From Nanoarchaeota archaeon (lineage in GTDB: Archaea; EX4484-52; LFW-46): DNA of 42,986 nucleotides. Positions within the stretch are counted from its first letter, which is position 1; each line of letters opens with the position of its first letter. Under the pieces are notes generated by a model, which worked only from the letters and a program-made list of their open reading frames with translations, was not told where the DNA came from and ran no database searches. This document shows positions 16,627 through 24,591 of the stretch, in pieces. The DNA lies in NCBI GenBank assembly GCA_018897155.1, contig JAHILE010000003.1, positions 1 to 42,986 on the forward strand. Reading direction: 5' to 3'. A program made the position numbers and the translations under genes.

Positions 16627-17793
16627 TCATGAATTCCTATACCCTTCCAAATCCTTCTTTTTCGGCGAATACGCGCCGATTGCAGCAGAAGAAGGCTCTG
16701 AATAGACAGTTATATTTTCGCCTTTCCGGACATACTGCCTCGCGCCGGAATCTACAACAACATAGGGCTTTAATGACGCGCCGGAAAAAGTTCTTTTCAC
16801 ATCAGAACATCCGGCATCCGTTGGCGCGAATCTTACCGTCAATAAAACATCAGGACTCATGCCGAAAAATTGCTCGTTTGAGAATTTCGATTTCAGGGCA
16901 AGCGCCCACTGGACATTTGCCTTTGATATGTCGCAGCCTGAAAAATCAGTTCCTGAAATATCGCACCAGCTCATGTTTGACTCCTTCAGGTTCGCGCCTT
17001 CCATTGTTGCGCCGCTTATGCGCGACCAGTACAGATTTGCTTTCGAAAGATTCGCATTCCGCAAAATCGTGCTGTCAAATGCGCAACTTGTAAGTTCAGC
17101 TCCTGACAAATCCGCACCGGTCAAATCAGTATGCCCGAAAGAGGAATAATGCAGATTTGCCTTGCGCAAAATTATTCCTGAAAGCTTCTGCCCTGAAAAA
17201 TCCGAATTCGGCGCAAAGATTCTGGAAAAATCACGCGCGCCCTGTTTGTATTCTTTTATTATGTCTGCCGCAGTCATTTTCCTGCCTAAAAATAACGGCG
17301 CAGTAATCGCATTTAAGAAATCGGCGGAACTTTTATCGCAGCCGTCAAAAATGCATTCGGAAATATTCGCGCGTATGAATTTCGCGCCATTGATTTTCGC
17401 ATTCCTGAAATTCGAATTAAAGGCGGTTGCATCGGAAAAATTCGCGCCCCCTAAATCTGCGCCCTCGAAATTTGTATCCTGCATTTCTGCAGATGAGAAA
17501 TCCGCACCGTTTAGTTTGCAGTTCTTAAACGATGAATTAATGAGTTTCGCGCGCGTCAAAATAATTCCAGAAAGATTCAGGCCGGAAAAATCAGAGTTCG
17601 GAGCGAGTATATCGGAAAAGTCGCGCTCGCCTTCACCGTATAATTTCACGATTTCTGCCTTTGCCATAGGGTGGACGGTTTTCTTCTGTAAAATGGGCTT
17701 GTCAAGAATATCCGCATCATTGGATTCGGAAACAAAATCAAAAACCATATTAGATAATAGGCGTGATGGTATAAGTATCTTCGCTACTTCCAT
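16627..17793 (-). CDS. Pentapeptide-repeat protein with internal duplication
   Basis: The protein contains two runs of A(D/N)LxX repeats (GADFSS, GANFSD, GADLSG, ANLSKANLYWS) that should build two right-handed quadrilateral β-helices. The two runs start with the same module: MAKAEIVKLYGEGERDFSDI and, 130 residues later, MTAADIIKEYKQGARDFSRI, each followed by APNSDFSG. Residues after ~300 leave the repeat and carry a short globular tail. Family members range from DNA-gyrase mimics to scaffold proteins, so function cannot be assigned. The start is uncertain: a TATA box at 17798-17806 sits so close to the ATG at 17793 that the ATG at 17748 could be the true start. Confidence 0.8.
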   Translation of the reverse strand: MEVAKILIPSRLLSNMVFDFVSESNDADILDKPILQKKTVHPMAKAEIVKLYGEGERDFSDILAPNSDFSGLNLSGIILTRAKLINSSFKNCKLNGADFSSAEMQDTNFEGADLGGANFSDATAFNSNFRNAKINGAKFIRANISECIFDGCDKSSADFLNAITAPLFLGRKMTAADIIKEYKQGARDFSRIFAPNSDFSGQKLSGIILRKANLHYSSFGHTDLTGADLSGAELTSCAFDSTILRNANLSKANLYWSRISGATMEGANLKESNMSWCDISGTDFSGCDISKANVQWALALKSKFSNEQFFGMSPDVLLTVRFAPTDAGCSDVKRTFSGASLKPYVVVDSGARQYVRKGENITVYSEPSSAAIGAYSPKKKDLEGYRNS

Positions 17794-17871
17794 CACATTT
17801 ATAAAACTTACATTCAATTAGAAATTAACAAATGAAATAACACTTTAATGTGTTTTTTTTGGTGTGTTTTA

Positions 17872-19887
17872 ATGCAACCAGTTCTTTTAGCATTTATAGC
17901 AAGCATTTTATCGATTGTTTTTGCCGGGATTCTGGCGATGGATGTTCTCCGAAAGCCTGCGGGCAATGCAAAAATGCAGGAAATCGCGCGTGCGATACAG
18001 GAAGGCTCAACCGCATACCTTAACAGGCAGTACCGCACTGTTGCGGTCATTGCAGTAATACTCACAATAGTATTATATTATATAATAAACGCGCCAACTG
18101 CCATAGGATTTGTGGCAGGGGCGATTTCCTCGGCACTTGCCGGATACATCGGAATGAATATTTCGGTACGCGCAAACGTCAGAACAGCCGAAGCTGCAAA
18201 AGACGGCCTTGGAAGCGCACTATCGCTTGCATTCAAAGGCGGCGCAGTAACAGGGCTTTCTGTTGTCGGCCTGGGGCTGCTTGGCGTAACAACGTTCTAT
18301 TATATATATGGCGACCCGTTGATGATTGTCGGATTCGGATTCGGTGCATCATTGATTTCGCTTTTCGCAAGAGTCGGTGGGGGAATATTCACAAAAGCAG
18401 CAGACGTTGGCGCTGACCTGGTCGGAAAAATCGAGGCTGGAATTCCTGAAGACGATCCTAGAAATCCGGCAGTCATCGCAGACAACGTAGGCGATAATGT
18501 CGGAGATTGCGCAGGAATGGGCGCAGACCTTTTCGAGACATACGCAGTCACATTGATTGCGGCAATGCTTATCGGCTCCCTCATATTGAAGGACGCCGTA
18601 TACTCGCTTTACCCTCTGCTTCTTGGAGCGGTGGCAATATTCGCAAGCATTCTCGGCACATTTTTCGTAAAGCTCGGAAGCTCAAAGAATATCATGGGCG
18701 CACTCTACAAAGGCGCGATTGCGTCAGGCATATTTGCTGCAATAGGTTTTTACGCAGTAACGCAATACATGGCGCTTAACATGAACCTGTTTTATGCAGG
18801 GCTTATAGGCCTTGGCGTCACTGTATCGATAATTTTGATAACCGAATACTACACATCAACTGAATACAATCCTGTTCGAAGCATAGCAAAAGCATCACAG
18901 ACAGGTCCCGGAACTAATATAATAACCGGGCTTGCAGTAGGGCTTCAAAGCACGGCAATGCCGGTGGTTGCGATTGTCGCAGGAACCCTGATATCATACG
19001 GTTTTGGCGAAGCAATTGGCGCAGGATATGGAATATATGCTGTTGCAATAGCGGCTGTTGCAATGCTTTCAACAACAGGGATGATAGTGGCAATAGACTC
19101 GTTCGGCCCTATAACAGACAACGCCGGAGGAATTGCAGAAATGTCTGCGCTTCCCGAAGACATCAGAGAGATAACAGATGCTCTTGATGCTGTCGGAAAC
19201 ACGACAAAAGCAGTCACAAAAGGCTATGCAATAGGCTCTGCTGCACTTGGGGCTCTCGCGCTTTTCGCATCATACGTCCATGAAGCAAGCATAAAAAAAG
19301 CCCTTGTTTTCAGCCTCAGCGATCCTTTGATTATAGCAGGCCTTTTCCTTGGAGGAATGCTTCCATTCCTTTTCTCCTCATACTTAATGAGCGCAGTAGG
19401 AAGAGCGGCTTTTGAAGTCGTCGAGGAAGTAAGAAGGCAGTTCCGCGAGATAAAAGGCATAATGGAAGGCACTGCAAAACCGGAATACGGCAAATGCGTT
19501 GACATAGTAACAAAGGCGGCACTGAAGGAAATGACAGTTCCTGCAATAATTGCAATTGCTTCGCCTCTTGCAGTTGGCTACATACTCGGGCCTGTTGCTC
19601 TTGGCGGCCTTCTTGTAGGCGTGATTGTCACAGGCCTGCTCCTTGCAATACAAATGACATCCGGAGGAGCTGCATGGGACAACGCAAAGAAGTATATCGA
19701 GAAGGGCAACTACGGCGGAAAAAAATCAGATCCGCATAAAGCAGCAGTTGTCGGGGATACTGTAGGCGATCCATTCAAAGACACCGCAGGGCCTGCGCTC
19801 AACTCGCTTATTAAGGTCATGAACACAATCGCGCTGATATTTGCCGCAAGCATTGCAGCGCACGGCGGGTTGATTGCGCTTGTGTGA
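17872..19887 (+). CDS. hppA: Membrane-bound proton-pumping pyrophosphatase (K+-independent type)
   Basis: This integral membrane enzyme couples PPi hydrolysis to ion pumping. The start at 17872 follows a GGTGTG Shine-Dalgarno; an in-frame ATG at 17848 would add eight residues before it. The 671-residue chain has about 16 membrane helices. Hallmarks are [34 protein letters not shown] and, near the end, [17 protein letters not shown], which hold the Mg-PPi site. The segment [15 protein letters not shown] has Lys at the position that is Ala in K+-dependent enzymes. By the known rule this marks a K+-independent, H+-pumping enzyme. It suggests PPi-driven energy conservation in a cell with few respiratory genes. 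Confidence 0.95.
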   Translation: MQPVLLAFIASILSIVFAGILAMDVLRKPAGNAKMQEIARAIQEGSTAYLNRQYRTVAVIAVILTIVLYYIINAPTAIGFVAGAISSALAGYIGMNISVRANVRTAEAAKDGLGSALSLAFKGGAVTGLSVVGLGLLGVTTFYYIYGDPLMIVGFGFGASLISLFARVGGGIFTKAADVGADLVGKIEAGIPEDDPRNPAVIADNVGDNVGDCAGMGADLFETYAVTLIAAMLIGSLILKDAVYSLYPLLLGAVAIFASILGTFFVKLGSSKNIMGALYKGAIASGIFAAIGFYAVTQYMALNMNLFYAGLIGLGVTVSIILITEYYTSTEYNPVRSIAKASQTGPGTNIITGLAVGLQSTAMPVVAIVAGTLISYGFGEAIGAGYGIYAVAIAAVAMLSTTGMIVAIDSFGPITDNAGGIAEMSALPEDIREITDALDAVGNTTKAVTKGYAIGSAALGALALFASYVHEASIKKALVFSLSDPLIIAGLFLGGMLPFLFSSYLMSAVGRAAFEVVEEVRRQFREIKGIMEGTAKPEYGKCVDIVTKAALKEMTVPAIIAIASPLAVGYILGPVALGGLLVGVIVTGLLLAIQMTSGGAAWDNAKKYIEKGNYGGKKSDPHKAAVVGDTVGDPFKDTAGPALNSLIKVMNTIALIFAASIAAHGGLIALV

Positions 19888-19997
19888 GTGATGATTCACT
19901 TATATGTATGCCCGGCAATATCGCTAAAGAAATCTTAGAAGCTTTACTGAAATTGTATTAAATGAATGCTATAAAAGAAATGATTACCGGTATTGAC

Positions 19998-20432
19998 ATG
20001 ATAACTATTAATGAAGCCGAAGAATGTGATTTTGCGCAAATTGAGGCAATACTCGCAGAAAACCATATGCTTGTTCCGGCAATAGACGGCAAAAAAGCCA
20101 TGGAAATGATAAAAAAGCGGATGGGCAGATATTTTCTTGCAGCTAAAGAAAATAATCTCGTCTTGGGATTCATACGAGCCACATATGATGGCTCAAGGGC
20201 GTTGATACAGCAAATGGCAGTTAAGAAAACGCATCAAAGAAAAGGCATCGGCAAAAAGCTTATCTTTGAGGTCTGCAAAAGGCTTAGAAAAGATGGCGCG
20301 CCAACGGTCTCTGTTACATCGACCGAGAAGTCGTGTCCATATTACGAAAAATTATCATTTAAAAAACTGCCTATCACGCTAATGTTGGCAGAGGAGATTG
20401 ACAGAGTTATAAGCATAACAGATACAAAATAA
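19998..20432 (+). CDS. GNAT-family N-acetyltransferase
   Basis: The acetyl-CoA pyrophosphate loop is QRKGIGKKL, preceded by the β4 strand ALIQQMAVKKTH and followed by VSVTSTEKSCPYYEKLSFKKL, which matches the GNAT β5-α4 region. The start at 19998 (MITINEAEECDF) is favoured because CTATAAAAG at 19969-19977 lies 25 nt upstream and because the domain begins there; the longer frame from 19962 would cover that TATA box. The protein has 144 residues. Substrate unknown: N-terminal Ala/Ser acetylation, small molecules and antibiotics are all possible. Confidence 0.8.
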   Translation: MITINEAEECDFAQIEAILAENHMLVPAIDGKKAMEMIKKRMGRYFLAAKENNLVLGFIRATYDGSRALIQQMAVKKTHQRKGIGKKLIFEVCKRLRKDGAPTVSVTSTEKSCPYYEKLSFKKLPITLMLAEEIDRVISITDTK

Positions 20433-20491
20433 TAAATTTACAACAGTAACGGAACTTACCTTTATAAAGAATCCTCGCAATAACTCTAAAT

Positions 20492-20935
20492 ATGCTTCAA
20501 TTAAAAGTGACTCCGGCGCTCAAGAAAATACTAAAAAAATACAGAGCCCAAGTAGTTTATCTTTTCGGCTCTGCCGCAACAGGCGAGACTACCGCGCTAA
20601 GCGATGTCGATATTGGCATTGTTTTCAAAGATATTCGCGCGAAAAACAAAGACCCGTCAGGCATATTTACAGAGCTTTACGAGGCGTTCAGGCACGCGCT
20701 TAACATGCCTTTCGAACAGCGCCTTGATTTGGTTTATCTTCAGGAAGCGCCGCTAAGGCTTCAGATGAACGCAATTAAGTACGGCAAGGTGCTATATCAA
20801 AAAAGCGAAGATATCAGGACAGACTACGAAGATTATGCCACAATGCGGTATCTGGACTGGAAATACGCCGATGATCTTTATCTCAAAGAAGTTGCCGAGG
20901 AAATAACCGGCAAAAGGATGGAACTTGAGGCGTAA
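20492..20935 (+). CDS. mntA: Minimal nucleotidyltransferase, MntA-type antitoxin
   Basis: The motif GSAATGETTALSDVD (residues 26-40) is the GSx10DxD signature of MntA proteins, which AMPylate and neutralise their HEPN partner HepT. The 147-residue length fits. A TATA box (CTTTATAAAG, 20460-20469) lies ~27 nt before the ATG. Six nt after the stop comes an ATG opening MAVDKKLVVDRIK, the start of a HepT-like gene that is then interrupted. The system was therefore a mntA-hepT operon. If HepT is inactive, this gene may be free of its former role. Confidence 0.85.
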   Translation: MLQLKVTPALKKILKKYRAQVVYLFGSAATGETTALSDVDIGIVFKDIRAKNKDPSGIFTELYEAFRHALNMPFEQRLDLVYLQEAPLRLQMNAIKYGKVLYQKSEDIRTDYEDYATMRYLDWKYADDLYLKEVAEEITGKRMELEA

Positions 20936-20941
20936 TCGCGT

Positions 20942-21468
20942 ATGGCTGTCGATAAAAAGCTTGTTGTTGATAGAATAAAGTGAATTCAAGAACTTTTGAT
21001 AATAATCTTTTCGAGTGCTTGAATTCACAATCTAGTTAATCGCTAATATAATATCAATCAAAAGATGTGCAATTAACTATAGCAACAATAAGGGAAGATA
21101 TAAAAAGACTTGAAGCTTTATAAAATATGCCTCTTTCAGAATTTAAAAAAAATCCGGACAATTACGCAATTGCGGAGCATCATTTACGAAGGGCATCCGA
21201 AGCTGTGCTTGATATTGGCAGGCACATCATTTCGAAAGGCGGCTTTTCGCATCCGGAAGATTACACGCAGATAATTGACATACTCGGGCAGAACGAAATA
21301 ATTCCGGAACCATTTGCCAAAGAGTTTCGAAAAATCGGCGGATTTAGAAATCGCATGGTCCATGCATACTGGAAAGTGAGTTTTGAGGAATTGCGCCAAA
21401 CACTAAAAAATGACTTAGACAAACTAACAGATTTCTGCAAATATGTTTTAAAATATCTTGAAAAATAA
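20942..21468 (+). pseudogene. hepT: HepT-like HEPN toxin gene, interrupted by ~104 bp; 3' part open from 21127
   Basis: HepT proteins start like MxVDKELVxxKLxxIREDLKRLExL. Here MAVDKKLVVDRIK is read from 20942 to 20980 and then stops. TIREDIKRLEAL resumes at 21085 in another frame, meets an in-frame TAA at 21121, and continues from ATG 21127 as MPLSEFKKNPDNY… to 21468. That last part (113 residues) contains the HEPN catalytic RNRMVHAY with R74 and H79 (Rx4H). The intervening segment carries an 11-bp inverted repeat. GATATAAAAAG at ~21097-21107 lies near the correct distance to drive a leaderless message from 21127, so a truncated HEPN protein may still be made. The known RNase site is intact, but the first helix is missing. 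Confidence 0.75.
20980..21028. repeat. Inverted repeat inside the interrupted hepT gene
   Basis: GTGAATTCAAG (20980-20990) and CTTGAATTCAC (21018-21028) form a perfect 11-bp inverted repeat with a 27-nt spacer. It begins at the point where the hepT reading frame is lost and looks like the core of a small inserted element. Confidence 0.75.
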
Positions 21469-21479
21469 GGTGAAATATA

Positions 21480-22094
21480 ATGTTCGAAATCGCAACTTTT
21501 GAAGACGAAATAAGAGTCCCGCCGGAAAATATCGGCGGAAAAAAGGAAGATGTAGTGCTAAAAAGCCTTGTCCAGAAATACGAAAACCACATAATTCCTG
21601 ATGTCGGCGTTGTTCTTGCAGTTACTAAAGCATTCGATGTAAAAGGAGGTGCAATAAAAGCAGATGATCCGGGGGTATTTTACAGCTCGAAATTCGAAGC
21701 AATGTTATTTATCCCAAAACTGCATGAAATCGTTGAAGGCACAGTAATTGACATTACTGATTTCGGAGTATTTGTGCGCTTCGGCCCGATTGACGGCATG
21801 TGCCACATTTCACAGGTAATTAATGATTACGTAAGCCGTGACCAGAAAGCAAATGTCATTGTAGCTAAAAAATCAGGAAAATTGCTAAAAATCGGCGACC
21901 TAGTAAGAGCGCGCATCACAGCGATAAGCCTTGAAAAGCGCGAGGTAAACAAGATAACAATCACCATGCGCCAAGATGGCCTCGGCTCGCTTGATTGGAT
22001 TGCTGCAGACAAAAAAGAAAAAGAAAAGAAAGCGAAAAGGGCAAGCGGAGAAGAGGAAGCAAAGCCTGAGAAAAAAACTAAAAAGAAAGAGTGA
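21480..22094 (+). CDS. rpo7: RNA polymerase subunit Rpo7 (RpoE')
   Basis: Rpo7 forms the stalk of archaeal RNA polymerase with Rpo4 and helps open the promoter and bind nascent RNA. Residues 1-~80 are the RNP-like tip domain (VPPENIGGKKEDVVLKSLVQKYEN…). Residues ~83-170 are an S1/OB domain with VEGTVIDITDFGVFVRFGPIDGMCHISQV. The C-terminus is a Lys/Glu-rich tail (KKEKEKKAKRASGEEE…) longer than usual. It starts the rpo7-spt4-rps24e-rps27ae cluster. A TAAGGTGAAAT Shine-Dalgarno precedes the ATG. The start is 11 nt after the HEPN gene's stop, so the two may be co-transcribed. Confidence 0.93.
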   Translation: MFEIATFEDEIRVPPENIGGKKEDVVLKSLVQKYENHIIPDVGVVLAVTKAFDVKGGAIKADDPGVFYSSKFEAMLFIPKLHEIVEGTVIDITDFGVFVRFGPIDGMCHISQVINDYVSRDQKANVIVAKKSGKLLKIGDLVRARITAISLEKREVNKITITMRQDGLGSLDWIAADKKEKEKKAKRASGEEEAKPEKKTKKKE

Positions 22095-22095
22095 T

Positions 22096-22119
22096 TCGAG
22101 GTTCCACATAACCTCGAGC
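22096..22119 (+). repeat. Perfect hairpin directly after rpo7
   Basis: TCGAGGTT-CCACAT-AACCTCGA is a perfect 8-bp hairpin starting 3 nt after the rpo7 stop. It is followed by a weaker inverted pair (GAAGCGACC…) and an A/T run before spt4. There is no T-tract directly after it, so it may act as an mRNA stability or processing element rather than a terminator. Confidence 0.6.
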
Positions 22120-22175
22120 ACTGAAGCGACCTTAACTTCGTTGAGGGCGCAAATTTTAAAAAAAGGTGTCATGAT

Positions 22176-22361
22176 ATGAACGAACGTGCATGCAGGGTCT
22201 GCAAAAGGCTCGTTGAAGAAGGAAACGAATGCGACGTATGCAAATCAACCGATCTCACAAACAACTGGAAAGGCGTAATAATGATTTTTAATGCCGATTC
22301 CGAAGTTGCGAAAAAGGCGGGAATAGCGGTGCCTGGAAAATACGCTATGCAGGTTATGTGA
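22176..22361 (+). CDS. spt4: Transcription elongation factor Spt4 (RpoE'')
   Basis: Spt4 pairs with Spt5 and increases RNA polymerase processivity. The 61-residue protein has the zinc site CRVCKRLV…CDVCKS, followed by WKGVIMIFNADSEVAKKAGIAVPGKYAMQV, which matches the family closely. An AGGTGTC Shine-Dalgarno precedes the ATG. It keeps the standard archaeal position after rpo7. Confidence 0.95.
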   Translation: MNERACRVCKRLVEEGNECDVCKSTDLTNNWKGVIMIFNADSEVAKKAGIAVPGKYAMQVM

Positions 22362-22383
22362 AGCATATTTTAAATTGATGAAT

Positions 22384-22606
22384 ATGGCAAAAGAACCATA
22401 TAATTCAAATGTTGTAAGGGGCACGCTTTGGTTGGATTGAACTCGATATAAGTAATGTTGAAGTTCCTGAAAACTGGTATAATAACGGAAAACCCAATAT
22501 CGAACAAATGCAAGCAGATATTAAAAAAGAATTGATAGATTCGCACAAAAAAGGAGAAAGATGGCAACAATACGCCATAAAAAACTCATTGCCTTGCAAA
22601 AACTGA
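22384..22606 (+). pseudogene. Small unknown protein gene with a frameshift at a G4 run
   Basis: The ATG at 22384 opens MAKEPYNSNVVRG and reaches a stop at 22435. From the GGGG run at 22417-22420 another frame continues as ARFGWIELDISNVEVPENWYNN and on through a charged helical tail ending CKN, with TGA at 22604. Deleting one G fuses them into a ~74-residue protein. The composition of both parts looks like real coding sequence. I do not recognise the family. Inactivation and a base-call error cannot be told apart here. Confidence 0.45.
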
Positions 22607-22646
22607 TGTTTTTAAATTCAGCCGACCAAAATATTCCGTGATTGTT

Positions 22647-22871
22647 ATGGAATTCATAGTAATTTTAATGGAGGAAGAAACGGGATATTCGGTTCAAGTG
22701 CCTGCGCTTCCAGGATGCCACACACAAGGCGATACAATAGATGAGGCTCTTGCAAATGCAAAAGAAGCGATAGAATGCTATTTAGAAAGCGCTGAAAAAG
22801 ACGAAATTCCAAAAGCGCCGTCACACATCCAGATTGCTGCAGTAAGCGTTTCAAATAATGTTGGCGCGTAG
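22647..22871 (+). CDS. hicB: HicB-family antitoxin
   Basis: The N-terminal HicB fold is MEFIVILMEEETGYSVQVPALPG, followed by CHTQGDTIDEALANAKEAIECYLE, which matches the family's partial RNase H-like domain. The C-terminal DNA-binding part is reduced to a short tail (AAVSVSNNVGA). A GTG at 22638 would add three residues. TTTTTAAATT at 22611-22620 is the likely TATA box for the pair. The gene is placed before hicA with a 14-nt gap, as in hicB-hicA ordered loci. Confidence 0.85.
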   Translation: MEFIVILMEEETGYSVQVPALPGCHTQGDTIDEALANAKEAIECYLESAEKDEIPKAPSHIQIAAVSVSNNVGA

Positions 22872-22885
22872 GGGATTTGGTTTAA

Positions 22886-23110
22886 ATGGCAAAACTTCCG
22901 GCAGTATCGGGCAAGGAAGTTATAAAGGCATTGGTGCGAATAGGCTATTTTGTTCACCATCAAAAAGGAAGCCATATTTGCCTGAAGAACAGCAATTCAC
23001 CATACAACCGCATTACTGTGCCAAACCACAGAGAATTAAAGAAAGGAACGCTTAACGGAATATTAAAAGATGCCAAATTAAGCGTGGATGAATTATTAAA
23101 ATTATTGTGA
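22886..23110 (+). CDS. hicA: HicA-family mRNA interferase toxin
   Basis: This is a small double-stranded-RNA-binding-fold RNase that cleaves mRNA when free of HicB. Residues LPAVSGKEVIKALVRIGY, then HHQKGSHICLK, contain the catalytic His in the conserved G-S-H motif. They are followed by ITVPNHRELKKGTLNGILKDA, where family members read VPxHxxxxxGTLxxIL. The length of 74 is normal. The DUF3850 gene starts 4 nt after the stop and is probably co-transcribed. Confidence 0.9.
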   Translation: MAKLPAVSGKEVIKALVRIGYFVHHQKGSHICLKNSNSPYNRITVPNHRELKKGTLNGILKDAKLSVDELLKLL

Positions 23111-23114
23111 TTTT

Positions 23115-23378
23115 ATGGCAGAAATAAAGAAAAAAATCTGGTCCGAGTTTTTTGATGCGATACAGCGAGGAGAAAAGAAATTCGAGTTGCGACTTGCTGA
23201 TTTCGACCTGAAAGCCGGCGATATTCTCGTCCTTGAGGAATTCGACCCGAAAACAAACAAATACACTGGCAGAAAAATCACAAAGAAGTGCATGAAGGTT
23301 TTTAAACTTGACATTTCAAAGTTCTATACCCCGAAGCAACTTGAAACAAACGGGCTTTATGTAATTGAACTTGACTGA
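23115..23378 (+). CDS. DUF3850 / ASCH-like RNA-binding domain protein
   Basis: The 87-residue protein shows the DUF3850 pattern W-x-x-FF-x-x-I-x-x-G-x-K-x-FELR followed by GDILVLEEFDP (residues ~9-45), a PUA/ASCH-type fold that binds RNA or nucleotides. The usual N-terminal His (HxLK) is replaced by IKKK. The ATG is preceded by TTGTGAT, matching the GTGAT ribosome-binding core. It is coupled to hicA, so it could be an accessory of that locus or an independent passenger. Function unknown. Confidence 0.7.
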   Translation: MAEIKKKIWSEFFDAIQRGEKKFELRLADFDLKAGDILVLEEFDPKTNKYTGRKITKKCMKVFKLDISKFYTPKQLETNGLYVIELD

Positions 23379-23410
23379 AACATAAGGACAAAATAAAAAA
23401 AGGTCATAGT

Positions 23411-23707
23411 ATGCAAGAATTAAAAATAACATCAGACAAAAGAAACGAACTGTTCGCAAGGCGCGAGATAAAAGCGATATTTACAAAAATCGGTGCAACT
23501 CCGAGCATTGCGGAGACCATAAAAGAAATCGCAAAAGCTGCCGAAGCTGCAGAGAATAAAATAGTTGTTGAACATATTTATCAAAAATACGGCACTCCAA
23601 ACTCGGAAATAATTGCAAAAATCTACGACAAGGAAGTTCCGAAAAAGAAGGACAAGAAAGGATCTGCAACGCCTGCTGATGCGGCAGTGCCTGCGGAAAA
23701 GAAATAG
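23411..23707 (+). CDS. rps24e: Ribosomal protein S24e
   Basis: Small-subunit protein. The sequence LKITSDKRNELFARREIKAIF matches the S24e start (xxNxLLxRREIxxxI), followed by TPSIAETIKEIAKAAEA and KIVVEHIYQKYGTPNS, the family's RNP-like core. A Lys/Ala-rich tail follows. An AAAAGGTCAT Shine-Dalgarno precedes the ATG. It normally sits near spt4 and rps27ae in archaea; here hicBA and two other small genes lie between. Confidence 0.9.
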   Translation: MQELKITSDKRNELFARREIKAIFTKIGATPSIAETIKEIAKAAEAAENKIVVEHIYQKYGTPNSEIIAKIYDKEVPKKKDKKGSATPADAAVPAEKK

Positions 23708-23730
23708 ATAAATCAGAGAATGCGTTTCAT

Positions 23731-23964
23731 ATGAGCCCCGAAGAATTTCGTAAACAAGTATACGACCAAATTACTCGAATTAATAAAAAATTAGAGGGAT
23801 TTGATCGTATTGATGCTACGTTGGATAGAATACAAGGCACGTTAAATGGGCAAAGCAAAGAGTTCAAAGAGCTTCATGAAGAATTAAACATTGCAACTAA
23901 TCAACTATATATTTCAAGAATTACAAATATGCCATCTCACGATGGCGAATTGACGTATAGATAA
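23731..23964 (+). CDS. Small coiled-coil hypothetical protein (77 aa)
   Basis: The protein is mostly one amphipathic helix with heptads (ITRINKKLEGFDRIDATLDRI…LKELHEELNIATNQLYI-like spacing), then a polar tail NMPSHDGELTYR. There is no membrane helix or metal motif. The gene lies between rps24e (23 nt before) and rps27ae (18 nt after) on the same strand. I do not recognise the family; it may be part of the accessory insertion in this cluster. Confidence 0.55.
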   Translation: MSPEEFRKQVYDQITRINKKLEGFDRIDATLDRIQGTLNGQSKEFKELHEELNIATNQLYISRITNMPSHDGELTYR

Positions 23965-23982
23965 TATACTTATGGTGTTAAA

Positions 23983-24165
23983 ATGCCAAAAAAAGCAAAA
24001 TCAAAAAGCAAGCACAAATCCGTGCAAATGTGGAAAATGTACGAAGTCAAAGACGGCGGCATAGTCCGCAAGAACAAGCAGTGCCCGAAGTGCAAAAAGA
24101 ACCTCGCGCAGATGAAAAATAGAATCTATTGTGGCGGTTGCGGGTATACTGAAATCAAGAAATAA
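23983..24165 (+). CDS. rps27ae: Ribosomal protein S27ae
   Basis: The 60-residue zinc-ribbon protein has a basic N-terminus (MPKKAKSKSKHKSVQMWKMY) and the zinc site CPKCKK…YCGGCGYTE, the family signature. It assembles into the small subunit. A GGTGTTAAAATG start context gives a clear Shine-Dalgarno. It closes the information cluster; kae1, its frequent archaeal neighbour, is not here. Confidence 0.93.
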   Translation: MPKKAKSKSKHKSVQMWKMYEVKDGGIVRKNKQCPKCKKNLAQMKNRIYCGGCGYTEIKK

Positions 24166-24217
24166 AATTTTTCTTTACAGATCATTAATTTAGCGCAAGC
24201 ATTATTTGACAAGCGCG

Positions 24218-24514
24218 TCATTCATCAAGTTCGCCAATTATATTATTGTCCAAAAATTTCAGAAGGGGCTCCATGCTTTCAGGAACTTTAAACAACAACA
24301 TATACTTCTTTCCGATTTCAATAACCGTCTCGCCATATTCTATTTTGATTTCCGATCCTATTTCGTTCTGCGGCAAGTAAGTTATTTTTCCACCCGTTGG
24401 TATGCGAAAGCCGTCACTATTTCCTTTAATCTCAACAGATTCTCCGAGTTTTGCATCTTCAAGAATTCCGCCATCAGTCAAAACCTCATATATTCTTGAA
24501 AGATTGTATTCCAT
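24218..24514 (-). CDS. Hypothetical protein (98 aa)
   Basis: This is an acidic soluble protein with alternating β-strand character (ESVEIKGNSDGFRIP…GGKITYLPQNEIGSEIKIEYGETVIEIGKKYMLLFKVP) and a helical N-terminus that could be a short winged-helix-like piece (LSRIYEVLTDGGILEDAKL). There is no signal peptide or metal site. It is convergent with rps27ae, with a ~50-nt gap. I do not recognise the family. Confidence 0.5.
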   Translation of the reverse strand: MEYNLSRIYEVLTDGGILEDAKLGESVEIKGNSDGFRIPTGGKITYLPQNEIGSEIKIEYGETVIEIGKKYMLLFKVPESMEPLLKFLDNNIIGELDE

Positions 24515-24591
24515 AAAATAAATTAAAGTAAACTTTTTTAAATTCCATGCAATAGCACATCATAGAAATCGACAAATAATGAAGAATATCT

